DNA of 33,578 nt. It comes from Phycisphaerae bacterium (lineage in GTDB: Bacteria; Planctomycetota; Phycisphaerae; Sedimentisphaerales; Anaerohalosphaeraceae). Of this stretch, positions 24,842 through 33,578 are shown piece by piece. Under the pieces are notes generated by a model. It made no database searches, was not told where the DNA came from, and saw nothing but the letters and a program-made list of their open reading frames with translations. The stretch covers positions 1-33,578 of the forward strand of contig JAGPMT010000031.1 in assembly GCA_018052735.1 (NCBI GenBank). Reading direction: 5' to 3'. The position numbers were made by a program, and so were the translations under genes. Position 1 is the stretch's first letter; the number at the start of each line of letters is the position of its first letter.

Positions 24842-26242
24842 ATGGCAGATAAAACTGCATCAATCATCAAAGATGAGGCCATCGAAACGACCCTCAAACA
24901 AACCTCCTCTATACTGGATGCTTCGGCTGTATATGATATTCTTTCAAAGGCTTCTCAGGCAAAAGGATTGGATTTTTATGAAGTCGCTGTTCTAAGCAAC
25001 ATTAGCGATCCGGAGCTACTGGGCGAGCTGTTTAATACCGCCAAGCGTGTCAAAGAGACCATTTACGGGCGGCGGTTGGTTTTGTTTGCCCCGCTGTATA
25101 TCTCTAATATGTGCAAGAATGAATGCCTTTATTGCGCTTTTCGGGCCAAAAATAAGGCCATCAAACGGCGGGCATTAACACAGGAAGAAATCGCCCAAGA
25201 AGTAAAAATCCTCGAAAATCAAGGCCACAAACGCATTTTGCTGGTTGCAGGTGAATCGTATCCCAAGCAGGGCTTTCAATACATATTGGATGCTATTGAA
25301 ACCGTTTACACAACCAAAAGCGGCAAAGGTGAAATCCGCCGGGTCAATGTCAATATTGCCCCGCTGACAGTGGATGAATTTCGACAGCTGAAAGCCGCCA
25401 ATATTGGAACTTACCAGCTATTTCAGGAAACATACCACCGGCAAACTTATAAAAGCGTGCATATAGGGGGCAAAAAGACAGATTATGACTGGCGGCTGGA
25501 AGCCATTGACCGCGCAATGGAAGCAGGCATTGACGATGTGGGCATAGGCGTGCTGTTCGGACTATGCGACTGGCGGTTTGAACTGCTGGCTTTGATGCAG
25601 CATATTCGCCATCTGGAAGAACGGTTCGGAGTTGGTCCGCATACCATCAGCGTGCCTCGGCTGGAGCCGGCGACAGGCTCAGACATGGCATCCCACCCGC
25701 CTAAGCCAGTCAGTGATATCGATTTTCGCAAGATTGTGGCGATTCTGCGTCTGGCCGTACCTTATACAGGCATTATTATGTCTACCCGTGAAACCCCGAA
25801 GATGCGGCGGGAAACCTTTGCATTGGGAGTTTCTCAGATCTCCGCCGGCAGCCGAACAAATCCGGGCGGCTATACAGAAGGTCAGGATGTACTGAATGAG
25901 GCACAATTCTGTCTCGGCGATCACCGCTCGCTGGATGAGGTTATTTACGATGCTGCAAGTCTGGGTTATATCCCTTCGTTTTGTACAGGATGCTACCGCC
26001 TCGGCCGTACCGGTCAGGATTTTATGGATTTAGCTAAGCCGGGACTTATTAAAGAACACTGTGACCCAAATGCCCTTTCAACATTTCTTGAATACCTGCT
26101 GGATTACGGTTCAGACAAGACTCGCCATTTGGGAGAAACTCTAATTGCCAACGTGCTGGCTGAGATGGATCCAGTACCCAGACAACGCAGCGAGGCAATG
26201 CTGGCCAAGGTTCGTCAAGGGCGACGGGATGTTTTTTGCTGA
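24842..26242 (+). CDS. hydG: [FeFe]-hydrogenase maturase HydG (tyrosine lyase)
   Basis: This 466-aa radical-SAM enzyme cleaves tyrosine to p-cresol, CO and cyanide and loads the CO and CN ligands onto iron for the H-cluster. The radical-SAM motif CX3CX2C is at Cys91, Cys95 and Cys98 (MCKNECLYC). The second, HydG-specific cluster motif CX2CX22C is present at Cys381, Cys384 and Cys407. This separates it from the thiamine enzyme ThiH, which lacks that C-terminal site. An AAGGA ribosome-binding site precedes the ATG. It is the first gene of the hydG-methyltransferase-hydF-hydE operon. Confidence 0.95.
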   Translation: MADKTASIIKDEAIETTLKQTSSILDASAVYDILSKASQAKGLDFYEVAVLSNISDPELLGELFNTAKRVKETIYGRRLVLFAPLYISNMCKNECLYCAFRAKNKAIKRRALTQEEIAQEVKILENQGHKRILLVAGESYPKQGFQYILDAIETVYTTKSGKGEIRRVNVNIAPLTVDEFRQLKAANIGTYQLFQETYHRQTYKSVHIGGKKTDYDWRLEAIDRAMEAGIDDVGIGVLFGLCDWRFELLALMQHIRHLEERFGVGPHTISVPRLEPATGSDMASHPPKPVSDIDFRKIVAILRLAVPYTGIIMSTRETPKMRRETFALGVSQISAGSRTNPGGYTEGQDVLNEAQFCLGDHRSLDEVIYDAASLGYIPSFCTGCYRLGRTGQDFMDLAKPGLIKEHCDPNALSTFLEYLLDYGSDKTRHLGETLIANVLAEMDPVPRQRSEAMLAKVRQGRRDVFC

Positions 26243-26280
26243 TTATTCAGCAGTTTATAACAAGGACGCAAGAGGCTGAA

Positions 26281-27045
26281 ATGAGCAGCAAGCAATGGTA
26301 TCAAAAACTGTTTGAAAACTACGGGCGCTCCTACGACAGCGAACCGTATATTAACGGAACAACAGGCGAATGCGATTTTATTGAACGGGAAATCAGCTGC
26401 AATAAGTCTGTAAAAATTCTCGATATCGGCTGCGGGACTGGACGGCACAGCATCGAACTTGCCAAACGCGGTTATCACGTAACAGGGATTGATTTGTCCG
26501 AATCGATGCTTGCGGCAGCAAAAGAGAAAGCCGCCAAGCTGGGGCTGACAATCGATTTTATGCTCCGTGATGCACGGCAGCTTTGCTATACAGCCGAGTT
26601 CGGGCTGGCTATTATGCTTTGCGGGGGTGGTTTCCCCTTGATGGAAACAGACGAAATGAACTACCAGATACTCAGAAATGCAACGCATGCTGTCAAAACC
26701 GGCGGCAAGTTCATCTTTACTACTCTCAACGGCCTGTTCCCTCTGTTTCATTCGGTCAAAGAGTATATCGCTTCCGGCGGCAATGCAGTAAGCGGCGGGA
26801 TGGACAGCAGTTTTGACCTTTTGACTTTCCGATATTATACCACATTTGAGAGTATCGACGATAACGGCAATAAACGGATCATAAAAGCCAATGAACGCTA
26901 CTATGCGCCCTGCGAAATTACCTGGCTCCTTCAGTCTCTCGGATGGTCAAAAATAGAACTATTCGGAGCTAAACTGGGGGCTTTTTCCCGAAATGACAAA
27001 CTGACAACCGAAGATTTCGAAATGCTGGTTGTAGCAGAGAAATAA
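26281..27045 (+). CDS. Class I SAM-dependent methyltransferase in the hyd operon
   Basis: This 254-aa protein has a Rossmann methyltransferase fold. Motif I is ILDIGCGTG at residues 46-54, followed by the acidic end of strand 2 (VTGIDLSESM) and a DARQL segment for adenine. The substrate region after residue 140 is not family-specific. The start at 26281 is preceded by AAGAGG; the longer frame from 26236 adds 15 residues unlikely to be real. It sits 38 bases after hydG and 4 bases before hydF, so it is firmly inside the maturation operon. It is not one of the standard maturases, and its target is unknown. Confidence 0.78.
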   Translation: MSSKQWYQKLFENYGRSYDSEPYINGTTGECDFIEREISCNKSVKILDIGCGTGRHSIELAKRGYHVTGIDLSESMLAAAKEKAAKLGLTIDFMLRDARQLCYTAEFGLAIMLCGGGFPLMETDEMNYQILRNATHAVKTGGKFIFTTLNGLFPLFHSVKEYIASGGNAVSGGMDSSFDLLTFRYYTTFESIDDNGNKRIIKANERYYAPCEITWLLQSLGWSKIELFGAKLGAFSRNDKLTTEDFEMLVVAEK

Positions 27046-27049
27046 AACG

Positions 27050-28294
27050 ATGACACAGGCAACTCCCAAAGGATTCAGACTGCATATCGGGCTGTTTGGC
27101 AGGCGAAATGTGGGCAAGTCAAGTCTGCTGAATGCCATCGTGCGTCAGCAGGTTTCAATCGTCTCCGACCAAGCCGGCACCACTACAGATCCGGTTGAAA
27201 AACCAATGGAGTTTCTGCCCATCGGGCCTGTACTATTTATCGATACAGCCGGCATTGATGATGAGGGAGCATTGGGACAGCTTCGCATCAAGAAAACCCG
27301 CAAGACGCTTGACCGGGTCGATTTAGGAGTACTCGTTACCGACAGCAACTGGACGGAATTCGAAACAAAACTGCTGAGCGAACTAATCGGACGCAATGTC
27401 CCTGTTATGGCTGTATTTAATAAAAGTGATGCGGCTTTGCCCAATCCAGAGATTCTGGAGCAATTGGCAAAAGCCAAAGTGCCAACGGTTATCGTATCTT
27501 GTCTGAAAAATGAAGGCATTGCGGATTTTCGACAGGCGCTTCTGGAGACCGTTCCGGCCGAATTCATTGAAAGCCCAGTTATTATCGGTGATATTGTCGG
27601 GCCGGGTCAGACGGCCGTTCTTGTTATACCGATTGACAAGGAAGCTCCTAAAGGCCGGCTGATTCTTCCGCAGGTCCAGACCATTCGCGATCTGCTGGAT
27701 CACGAAGCGGCGTGTATAGTTGTTACAGATAACCAGCTGCGTGCGGCCCTGAACAACCTCAAACAGCCGCCTCGGCTGGTTGTAACCGATTCACAGGCCT
27801 TTTCAAGGGTTGCGGCGGAGACACCGCCGGAGATAATGATGACAGGTTTTTCGATTCTTTATTCGCGTCTGAAAGGCGACCTTGTGACCCAAACGCTCGG
27901 GGCTATGGCAATCGAACGTCTTAAGCCGGGGGATGCCGTGCTGGTGGCTGAGGCATGCAGTCATCATCCGATAGGAGACGATATTGGACGTGTTAAAATC
28001 CCTAACTGGCTGAATCACTATGTCGGGGGCGACCTTCACTTTACAACCGTTCAGGGGCAGGATTTTCCAGAAGATGTATCCCCCTACAAGCTGGTTATCC
28101 ATTGCGGGGCATGCATGTGGAATCGGCGGACAATGCTGAGCCGGATTCTGCAATGCCGGAAGGCAAGTGTTCCGATTACCAATTATGGTCTGGTTATCGC
28201 ATACAGTCTGGGTATTTTTGAGCGGGCATTGCAGCCTTTTCCGGCGGCGCTGGAAGCCTACAGAAACTGCCGCCAAAAATGCGTGAACGAATGA
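27050..28294 (+). CDS. hydF: [FeFe]-hydrogenase maturation GTPase HydF
   Basis: This 414-aa scaffold receives the di-iron subcluster precursor and delivers it to the hydrogenase. The G domain has its P-loop at residues 17-24 (GRRNVGKS), followed by TTTDPV, DTAG and FNKSDA (the NKxD motif). After a dimerisation domain comes the cluster-binding domain with the diagnostic CxHx46CxxC motif: Cys303, His305, Cys352 and Cys355. Length is typical. The stop overlaps the hydE start by four bases. It is separated from the upstream methyltransferase by 4 bases. Confidence 0.96.
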   Translation: MTQATPKGFRLHIGLFGRRNVGKSSLLNAIVRQQVSIVSDQAGTTTDPVEKPMEFLPIGPVLFIDTAGIDDEGALGQLRIKKTRKTLDRVDLGVLVTDSNWTEFETKLLSELIGRNVPVMAVFNKSDAALPNPEILEQLAKAKVPTVIVSCLKNEGIADFRQALLETVPAEFIESPVIIGDIVGPGQTAVLVIPIDKEAPKGRLILPQVQTIRDLLDHEAACIVVTDNQLRAALNNLKQPPRLVVTDSQAFSRVAAETPPEIMMTGFSILYSRLKGDLVTQTLGAMAIERLKPGDAVLVAEACSHHPIGDDIGRVKIPNWLNHYVGGDLHFTTVQGQDFPEDVSPYKLVIHCGACMWNRRTMLSRILQCRKASVPITNYGLVIAYSLGIFERALQPFPAALEAYRNCRQKCVNE

Positions 28295-29352
28295 CAGATA
28301 TTTCTTCTTCATTGTCGGCCGAAGAAATCATAACATGGCTGCGTCAAACAGATGAACATAAGCTGGAATCACTGTGGGCAGCTGCCGATGCCGTGCGCCG
28401 CCAATATGTAGGAGATGCGGTGCATCTGCGAGGGCTGATTGAAATCAGCAACTATTGTGTGCGCCGCTGTGCTTACTGCGGCTTATCAGCAGAAAACAGG
28501 CAGCTTGTGCGCTATCGAATGAATGCAGATGAAATCTTTTCCTGTGCAGAAGAAGCAGCCGCCTATGGATACGGTACGGTCGTGATGCAGGCCGGCGAGG
28601 ATTACGGCATAGAGGCCGATTGGCTGGCTGGCATTATTAAACGCATTAAATCACACCTGCCGCTGGCTGTAACGCTGAGTCTGGGCGAACGCTCACGGGA
28701 AGAGCTGCAGCAATGGAGAGAGGCCGGAGCTGACCGTTATCTTCTGCGGTTTGAAACCTCCGACAGAGATCTGTATAACCGGATACACCCACCGCTGGGG
28801 CCCCAATCCAAGAACCGCTTTGATATTCTGCGGCAGCTGAAGGCGTTAGGGTACGAAACAGGCTCAGGCGTCATGATCGGCATACCCGGACAAACATACC
28901 ATACGCTGGCCAAAGATATTGAATTATTCCGGCAGCTGGATCTGGATATGATTGGCGTTGGACCCTATATCCCGCACCCGCATACACCGCTGGGACGGGG
29001 CGAAATGGACATCCGTATCGACCCAAATGAGCAGGTCCCCAATACCGAACAGATGACCTACAAAGTTATTGCCCTCAGCCGCTTAGTCTGTCCGCAGGCC
29101 AATATACCCAGCACGACGGCACTGGCAACCGTCAACCGCGACAGCGGCAGAGAACTTGGGTTGATGCGAGGGGCCAATATTGTGATGCCGAACGTTACCC
29201 CCGCAGCATACCGCATTAACTACGAAATTTATCCCGGCAAGGCCTGTGTGAATGAAACCGCCCAGCAATGTCAAGGATGCCTTAAAGCCCGTATCGCTGC
29301 CATCGGAAGAACAGTGGGCCGCGGCCCCGGCTCCCGGAGGCGATGTCTGTAA
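28291..29352 (+). CDS. hydE: [FeFe]-hydrogenase maturase HydE (radical SAM)
   Basis: This 353-aa radical-SAM enzyme acts on the HydG product during assembly of the di-iron subcluster. The radical-SAM cysteines are Cys56, Cys60 and Cys63 (NYCVRRCAYCG). Near the C-terminus CVNETAQQCQGC carries the second, dispensable cluster site seen in some HydE proteins, with cysteines spaced +8 and +3. I chose the ATG at 28291, which forms an ATGA overlap with hydF; an in-frame ATG at 28279 is an alternative. The gene converges on nifS with a 5-base gap. Confidence 0.94.
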   Translation: MTDISSSLSAEEIITWLRQTDEHKLESLWAAADAVRRQYVGDAVHLRGLIEISNYCVRRCAYCGLSAENRQLVRYRMNADEIFSCAEEAAAYGYGTVVMQAGEDYGIEADWLAGIIKRIKSHLPLAVTLSLGERSREELQQWREAGADRYLLRFETSDRDLYNRIHPPLGPQSKNRFDILRQLKALGYETGSGVMIGIPGQTYHTLAKDIELFRQLDLDMIGVGPYIPHPHTPLGRGEMDIRIDPNEQVPNTEQMTYKVIALSRLVCPQANIPSTTALATVNRDSGRELGLMRGANIVMPNVTPAAYRINYEIYPGKACVNETAQQCQGCLKARIAAIGRTVGRGPGSRRRCL

Positions 29353-29357
29353 CACAA

Positions 29358-30518
29358 TCAGGTTTTTACAAACGGGCTCAGTTCCCGAAGGCGTCTGACA
29401 ATGCCGGGCATCTTTTCTATAACAAAATCGACTTCGGCTTCGGTATTATAGCGGCTTAAGCTGAATCGGATAGAGCCGTGAGCAGCAGTAAAAGGCACAC
29501 CCATCGCACGAAGGACATGCGACGGCTCCAGTGAGCCGGATGTGCAGGCCGAACCGGAACTGGCGCAGATGCCGAACTGGTCAAGCATCATCAGAATAGA
29601 TTCCCCCTCAATGAATTCAAAGCTGATATTGGTGGTATTGGGAAGACGATTGCGGCGATCGCCGTTGACAAAGCAGTCCGGGCAGGAACTGAGAATGCCT
29701 TTTTCCAGCTTGTCCCGAAGTGCCTTAACGCGCGTGTTTTCTTCTTCGAGATGTTCAAGAGCCAGCTGGCAGGCCTTGCCCAGAGCGATAATCCCCGGGA
29801 CATTTTCGGTGCCCCCGCGCCGGCCGGACTCCTGATGGCCGCCATGCATAAATGTACCCAGCCGCGTGCCCCGCCGGACATAGAGAACTCCGATGCCTTT
29901 GGGGGCGTGAATCTTGTGACCGGACAGGCTCAACAGATGAATAGCGCTGTTTTTCAGATTGATGGGGATCTTGCCGACCGCTTGAACCGCATCGGTATGA
30001 AAAACAATGCCCCGCGCCGCCGCCAGCTGGGCAACTTGCTCGACCGGGAAAATTACACCGGTTTCATTGTTGGCATACATCACAGACACAATAGCAGTGT
30101 TGTCGTCAAGCCGAAATCCCAGCTCGTCAAGATCCAAATTGCCTTGTCGGTCAACACCGATTTCGCTGACGCTGAATCCGTGACGCTCCAGTTCCCGGCA
30201 GGTAGTCAGCACGGCCGGATGCTCCACACGAGTGGTCACAACCTTTCTCCGCTGGGGATACATTTCAAGTGTGCCTTTGATAGCGGTGTTGTCGCTTTCG
30301 GTGCCGCAGCTTGTAAAGACAATTTCATCCGGCTTACATCCAAGCAGCGCGGCGACCTGTTCTCTGGCCCATGCAATTTTTTTGGCTACCTGCCCCCCGA
30401 ATGTATGCATGCTGGACGGATTACCATACTTGTCCCGCAGGTAGGGCATCATTTCTTCGATGACTTCGTCGGCCACTTTGGTGGTCGCATTGTTATCCAT
30501 ATATACAACAGCAGCCAT
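29358..30518 (-). CDS. nifS: Cysteine desulfurase NifS/IscS family
   Basis: This 386-aa PLP enzyme takes sulfur from cysteine for iron-sulfur assembly. The start YMDNNATTKV is characteristic, the PLP lysine is Lys202 (SGHKIHAPKG) and the persulfide cysteine is Cys325 (GSACTSGS). The NNATT start and short active loop match group I (NifS/IscS) rather than SufS. A GGGAG ribosome-binding site lies 8 bases before the ATG. It is the last gene of the nadA-metY-nifU-nifS set and follows nifU by 25 bases. Its role could be housekeeping; no nitrogenase gene is in the window. Confidence 0.92.
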   Translation of the reverse strand: MAAVVYMDNNATTKVADEVIEEMMPYLRDKYGNPSSMHTFGGQVAKKIAWAREQVAALLGCKPDEIVFTSCGTESDNTAIKGTLEMYPQRRKVVTTRVEHPAVLTTCRELERHGFSVSEIGVDRQGNLDLDELGFRLDDNTAIVSVMYANNETGVIFPVEQVAQLAAARGIVFHTDAVQAVGKIPINLKNSAIHLLSLSGHKIHAPKGIGVLYVRRGTRLGTFMHGGHQESGRRGGTENVPGIIALGKACQLALEHLEEENTRVKALRDKLEKGILSSCPDCFVNGDRRNRLPNTTNISFEFIEGESILMMLDQFGICASSGSACTSGSLEPSHVLRAMGVPFTAAHGSIRFSLSRYNTEAEVDFVIEKMPGIVRRLRELSPFVKT

Positions 30519-30543
30519 AAGCAGTGCTCCCGGAAATTTGCTT

Positions 30544-31395
30544 TTAGTCTTTCATTTCTTCAACATACAAATCGCCGCTGACATATTCTTTAAGCCGCGC
30601 CTCGACCACATCTTTCATCGTATATTCGGCCATTCTGCACTGGGCACACATCCCGCGGAAGGCCACAATGACCTTATTGCCTTCCACATCAATCAGGTCA
30701 ATGTCGCCCCCGTCAGCTCTCAGAGCAGGACGGATCTGCTCATTGATAGTCTGCTGAATGAGCTGGATTTTCTGAATATTGGTTAATCGGGCCGGCTTGG
30801 CAGGAGACATCGGCGGCAAGGGACGTTCTCCGCGGACTTCCTGAATCAGTTCGGCTATCCGTTCTCGGCATCCTCCGCAGCCCCCGCCGGCCTTGCAGTA
30901 GTTGGTTACATCCTCGACGGTTATCAGATTGTTCTGCCGTACCACTTTTTTGATTTCTTCATCGGTTACTCCGAAGCAGGTACAGACGATGGTCCCTTTC
31001 TTCGCCTCCGGTGCTTTTCCGCCTTTGCGCTTGTAATAATCCTGAATCGCCGCTTCAAGGGCTTCCTGCCCCATAACCGAACAATGCATTTTTTGACTGG
31101 GCAGCCCGCCGAGACGTTCTACAATATCCTTATTGGTCACCCGTGAGGCCTCCTCAAGGGTCATTCCCTTAATCATTTCGGTCAGCACCGAAGAAGAAGC
31201 AATCGCGCTGGCACAGCCGAAGGTTTGAAACTTGACATCTTTAATCCGACCGTTTTCGTCCAGCTTAAACATCAGACGAAGTGCATCGCCGCAGGCAATT
31301 GAACCAACCTCGCCCACTCCGTCAGGGTCATCCAGCCTGCCGACATTCTGCGGATTTCGGAAATGATCGATCACCTTGTTTGTATAATCCCACAT
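30544..31395 (-). CDS. nifU: Three-domain iron-sulfur scaffold NifU
   Basis: This 283-aa scaffold has the complete NifU layout. The IscU-like domain (about residues 1-125) has its three ligand cysteines in SIACGDAL, FGCASAI and MHCSVMG. A central [2Fe-2S] domain (about 135-185) has CTCFG and CKAGGGCGGC. The C-terminal Nfu domain has its CxxC in GMCAQCRM. All cluster ligands are present. It receives sulfur from the adjacent NifS. In non-diazotrophs NifU/NifS can be the general assembly system, which fits the local context with NadA and the Hyd maturases. GGA precedes the ATG at 31395. Confidence 0.93.
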   Translation of the reverse strand: MWDYTNKVIDHFRNPQNVGRLDDPDGVGEVGSIACGDALRLMFKLDENGRIKDVKFQTFGCASAIASSSVLTEMIKGMTLEEASRVTNKDIVERLGGLPSQKMHCSVMGQEALEAAIQDYYKRKGGKAPEAKKGTIVCTCFGVTDEEIKKVVRQNNLITVEDVTNYCKAGGGCGGCRERIAELIQEVRGERPLPPMSPAKPARLTNIQKIQLIQQTINEQIRPALRADGGDIDLIDVEGNKVIVAFRGMCAQCRMAEYTMKDVVEARLKEYVSGDLYVEEMKD

Positions 31396-31418
31396 AACCG
31401 TATTCCTATAAGGATATG

Positions 31419-32708
31419 TTATCGCTGACTGGCCCTTAGGGCCTGTTCAAAATCGTCAATAATATCATCAATATGCTCAGTCCCAACGGACACACGAATG
31501 AAATCGGGCGTAACGCCGGCAGCACGCTGCTGACTTTCGGTCAGCTGCTGGTGTGTCGTGCTGGCCGGGTGAATGACCAGCGTCTTGCTGTCCAGCACAT
31601 TGGCCAGATGGCTGGCCAGTTTGACATTCTCGATAAATTTCTTTCCACTTTCGATGCCGCCTTGGATGCCGAAACCGAGAATTGCCCCCTGCCCTTTCGG
31701 CAGATATTGCTGAGCCAGTTTATAATTGGGATGCGACGGCAGGCCCGGATAATTTACCCAGCTGACAGCCGGATGCTTTTCCAGAAACCGTGCCAACGCC
31801 AAGGCATTTTCGCAATGCCGGGGCACTCGTAGGTGCAATGTCTCGATTCCCTGAAGCAGCAGAAACGCATTAAAGGGCGATAAGCATGCCCCGGTATCCC
31901 GCAAAATATGGGTACGAATTTTGACAATATAAGCCAGCGCACCAAAGACCTCATAATATTTCAAACCGTGATAGCTGGGGTCCGGCTTGGTCAGACCGGC
32001 AAACTTGCCGTTATCCCATTTGAATTTCCCGGAATCAACTACAATCCCGCCGATGCTTGTACCATGTCCCCCGATCATTTTGGTACAGGAATGAACCACA
32101 ATATCGATGCCGTGCTCAATAGGGCGAAACAGCATCGGAGATGTGACTGTATTGTCGCAAATCAGCGGCAGACCATTCCGATGAGCCATTGCCGCAATGG
32201 CTTCATAATCCAGCACATCATTCTTAGGATTTCCGATGCTCTCAATGTAAATAAGCTTGGTATTATGCTGAATCGCCCGCTCAAAATTATCCGGGCTTCC
32301 GGGGTCAACAAGGGTAAACTCGATGCCCATTTGAGGCAGGGTATGTGTAAACAGCGTAAAGGTTCCGCCGTAAAGCGAACTGGAAGCAACCACATGCGAC
32401 CCAGCCGGGGCAATATTGAGGATGGCAGCAGTAATTGCCGCCATACCGGAGCTGAAGGCGCAGGCCCCGATGCCCCCTTCCAACGCGGCAATCCGCTTTT
32501 CCAGAACATCGGTCGTAGGATTCATCAGCCGGGTATAAATGTTGCCGAATTCTTTCAGCGCAAACAGATTGGCCGCATGGTCAGCATTTTCAAATACGTA
32601 GCTGGTGGTTTGGTATATCGGCACCGCCCGACTTCGTGTTGTTTGTTCGATTTCCTGGCCGGCATGCAGAGCCAATGTATCCAATTGATATTTTTTTGCA
32701 TTGTCCAT
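31419..32708 (-). CDS. metY: O-acetylhomoserine (thiol)-lyase, MetY type
   Basis: This 429-aa PLP enzyme of the Cys/Met metabolism family should make homocysteine from O-acetylhomoserine and sulfide. The start [10 protein letters not shown], followed by [23 protein letters not shown], is typical of MetY rather than MetB or MetZ. The PLP lysine is in [16 protein letters not shown], about residue 210. Length is that of the long MetY type. It complements the MetX-MetW fusion at 7652-9466, which makes the substrate, although the two are unlinked. It lies between nadA (29 bases upstream) and nifU (23 bases downstream). Confidence 0.93.
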   Translation of the reverse strand: MDNAKKYQLDTLALHAGQEIEQTTRSRAVPIYQTTSYVFENADHAANLFALKEFGNIYTRLMNPTTDVLEKRIAALEGGIGACAFSSGMAAITAAILNIAPAGSHVVASSSLYGGTFTLFTHTLPQMGIEFTLVDPGSPDNFERAIQHNTKLIYIESIGNPKNDVLDYEAIAAMAHRNGLPLICDNTVTSPMLFRPIEHGIDIVVHSCTKMIGGHGTSIGGIVVDSGKFKWDNGKFAGLTKPDPSYHGLKYYEVFGALAYIVKIRTHILRDTGACLSPFNAFLLLQGIETLHLRVPRHCENALALARFLEKHPAVSWVNYPGLPSHPNYKLAQQYLPKGQGAILGFGIQGGIESGKKFIENVKLASHLANVLDSKTLVIHPASTTHQQLTESQQRAAGVTPDFIRVSVGTEHIDDIIDDFEQALRASQR

Positions 32709-32737
32709 TTGGCAGCTTTCTTTTTACAACGTCGTTA

Positions 32738-33578
32738 TTATGGAGTTACTTCGAGCATCCGATCCAAAGCTTTTTTAGCTTCTGCCCGGATAGATGCCGG
32801 CACGGTTATCTGATATTGCATATCCTCCAAAGCCCAGACCACTTTTTCGAGGGTAATCTTTTTCATATTGGGACAAACTGCTTTCTGCGATACAGCATAA
32901 AACCGCTTATCTGGATTTTCCTTGCGCAACGTATGCAGAATCCCTTTTTCCGTGGCGATGATAAATTCCTGTGCGGAACTGGCCTTTGCAAATTTAAGCA
33001 TCTGACCGGTACTGAGAAGCTCATCTGCAGCAGCACGGACCTGCGGGGTGCATTCCGGATGAGCCAAAACTACCGCCGCTGGATGTTCTCGGCGTGCCAT
33101 TATCACATCTTCAGGCAGGATGCATACGTGCGTTGAGCAATAACCGGGCCACAAAATCAAAGGGCGTCCTGTTTTTTCTGCAACGAATCCGCCGAGATTT
33201 TTATCAGGCACAAAAATAATGTCGCGGTCTTCCGGAAGAGAACGCACCAGCTGAAGCGCATTGCTGCTGGTACAGCAGTAGTCGCTGAGGGCTTTAACTT
33301 CGGCCGTCGAATTTACATAACAGACAACCAAAGCTCCGGGATACTGGGCTTTTAACTGGCGAAGCTGAGTGGCATCGATCATATCGGCCATTGGACAGCC
33401 GGCGTCTTGGGCCGGCAGCAGCACCGTCTTATCAGGCGACAACACAGCCGCTGTTTCAGCCATAAACCGTACACCGCAGAAAACAATAACCTCCGCATCC
33501 GTTTTGGCCGCCTCGATGCTTAATCCCAGCGAATCTCCGGTAAAATCAGCAATATCCTGTATGGCTCCGGGCTGATAA
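32738..33578 (-). CDS. nadA: Quinolinate synthase NadA, 5' end cut by the window edge
   Basis: NadA condenses iminoaspartate and dihydroxyacetone phosphate to quinolinate for NAD synthesis, using a [4Fe-4S] cluster. The frame runs from the window edge, where YQPGAIQDIADFTGDSLGL is read, through VFCGVRFMAETA, LLPAQDAGCPMADMI, HPECTPQV and CPNMKKITLEKV. The three expected cluster cysteines are visible in FCGVRF, HPECTP and AVCPNM. An ATG at 33463 is internal, because family sequence continues upstream of it. About 280 residues are in the window. It is the first visible gene of the nadA-metY-nifU-nifS set. Confidence 0.93.
   Translation of the reverse strand, partial: YQPGAIQDIADFTGDSLGLSIEAAKTDAEVIVFCGVRFMAETAAVLSPDKTVLLPAQDAGCPMADMIDATQLRQLKAQYPGALVVCYVNSTAEVKALSDYCCTSSNALQLVRSLPEDRDIIFVPDKNLGGFVAEKTGRPLILWPGYCSTHVCILPEDVIMARREHPAAVVLAHPECTPQVRAAADELLSTGQMLKFAKASSAQEFIIATEKGILHTLRKENPDKRFYAVSQKAVCPNMKKITLEKVVWALEDMQYQITVPASIRAEAKKALDRMLEVTP

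Noticed and set aside
24699-24995. Hydrophobic open frame upstream of and overlapping hydG
   Set aside because: It begins upstream of the hyd promoter in AT-rich DNA, which naturally encodes F, L and I, and then runs out of frame through hydG.
32738-33463. NadA taken as a complete short protein starting at 33463
   Set aside because: Conserved NadA sequence continues in frame upstream to the window edge, including one cluster cysteine, so the gene is cut by the window and not short.

Overview
The window looks like chromosome from an anaerobic, Gram-negative-type bacterium with moderate GC. The best guess is a Planctomycetota member of the Phycisphaerae/Sedimentisphaerales kind, but this is inference. 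The Gram-negative envelope follows from two TolC-type outer-membrane lipoproteins, a complete RND tripartite pump and a periplasmic adaptor. Anaerobic metabolism follows from the full HydG/HydF/HydE set for [FeFe]-hydrogenase maturation. A small zinc-ribbon protein with a VPDEYAGK motif, a MetX-MetW fusion and a split glycine decarboxylase fit that lineage but do not prove it. Most genes are ordinary chromosomal ones. I see no insertion sequence, prophage, CRISPR array or rRNA.

Layout. Positions 1-57 hold the start of a leftward gene cut by the edge. 451-942 is a hotdog acyl-CoA thioesterase. 1197-5649 is a tight four-gene operon: VTC-domain polyphosphate polymerase, DUF4956 membrane protein, HlyD-like adaptor and TolC-like lipoprotein. 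5970-7636 carries ribosomal protein bL27 with its own promoter and terminator, a 73-aa zinc-ribbon protein, and RsmE. 7652-9466 (minus) is a fused MetX-MetW. 9668-11718 holds an AI-2E family permease and a sulfotransferase. 11725-16308 (minus) is the glycine cleavage operon gcvT-gcvH-gcvPA-gcvPB behind a near-consensus promoter.

16528-17825 (minus) holds a DUF2089 zinc-ribbon protein followed by a membrane/beta-sandwich gene whose reading frame is broken in two places. tRNA-Leu(GAG) is at 17958-18042. 18155-24657 is a self-contained drug-efflux operon: a CecR-like TetR regulator, outer-membrane factor, adaptor and RND permease. 24842-29352 is hydG, a SAM methyltransferase, hydF and hydE behind a TTGACA/TATATT promoter. 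Convergent to it, 33578-29358 (minus) is nadA (cut by the edge), metY, nifU and nifS.

How the genes connect. Two neighbouring operons deal with iron-sulfur chemistry: the Hyd maturases build the H-cluster, while NifS/NifU can supply [Fe-S] clusters to NadA, HydE and HydG. MetX-MetW and MetY provide the two steps from homoserine to homocysteine from separate loci. The structural hydrogenase is not in the window.

Several promoters were found by eye as sigma70-like -35/-10 pairs with 15-17 bp spacing. The most unusual items are the VTC/DUF4956 pair joined to an adaptor and outer-membrane channel without a recognisable pump, the methyltransferase inside the hydrogenase-maturation operon, and the frame-broken gene at 16528-17460.
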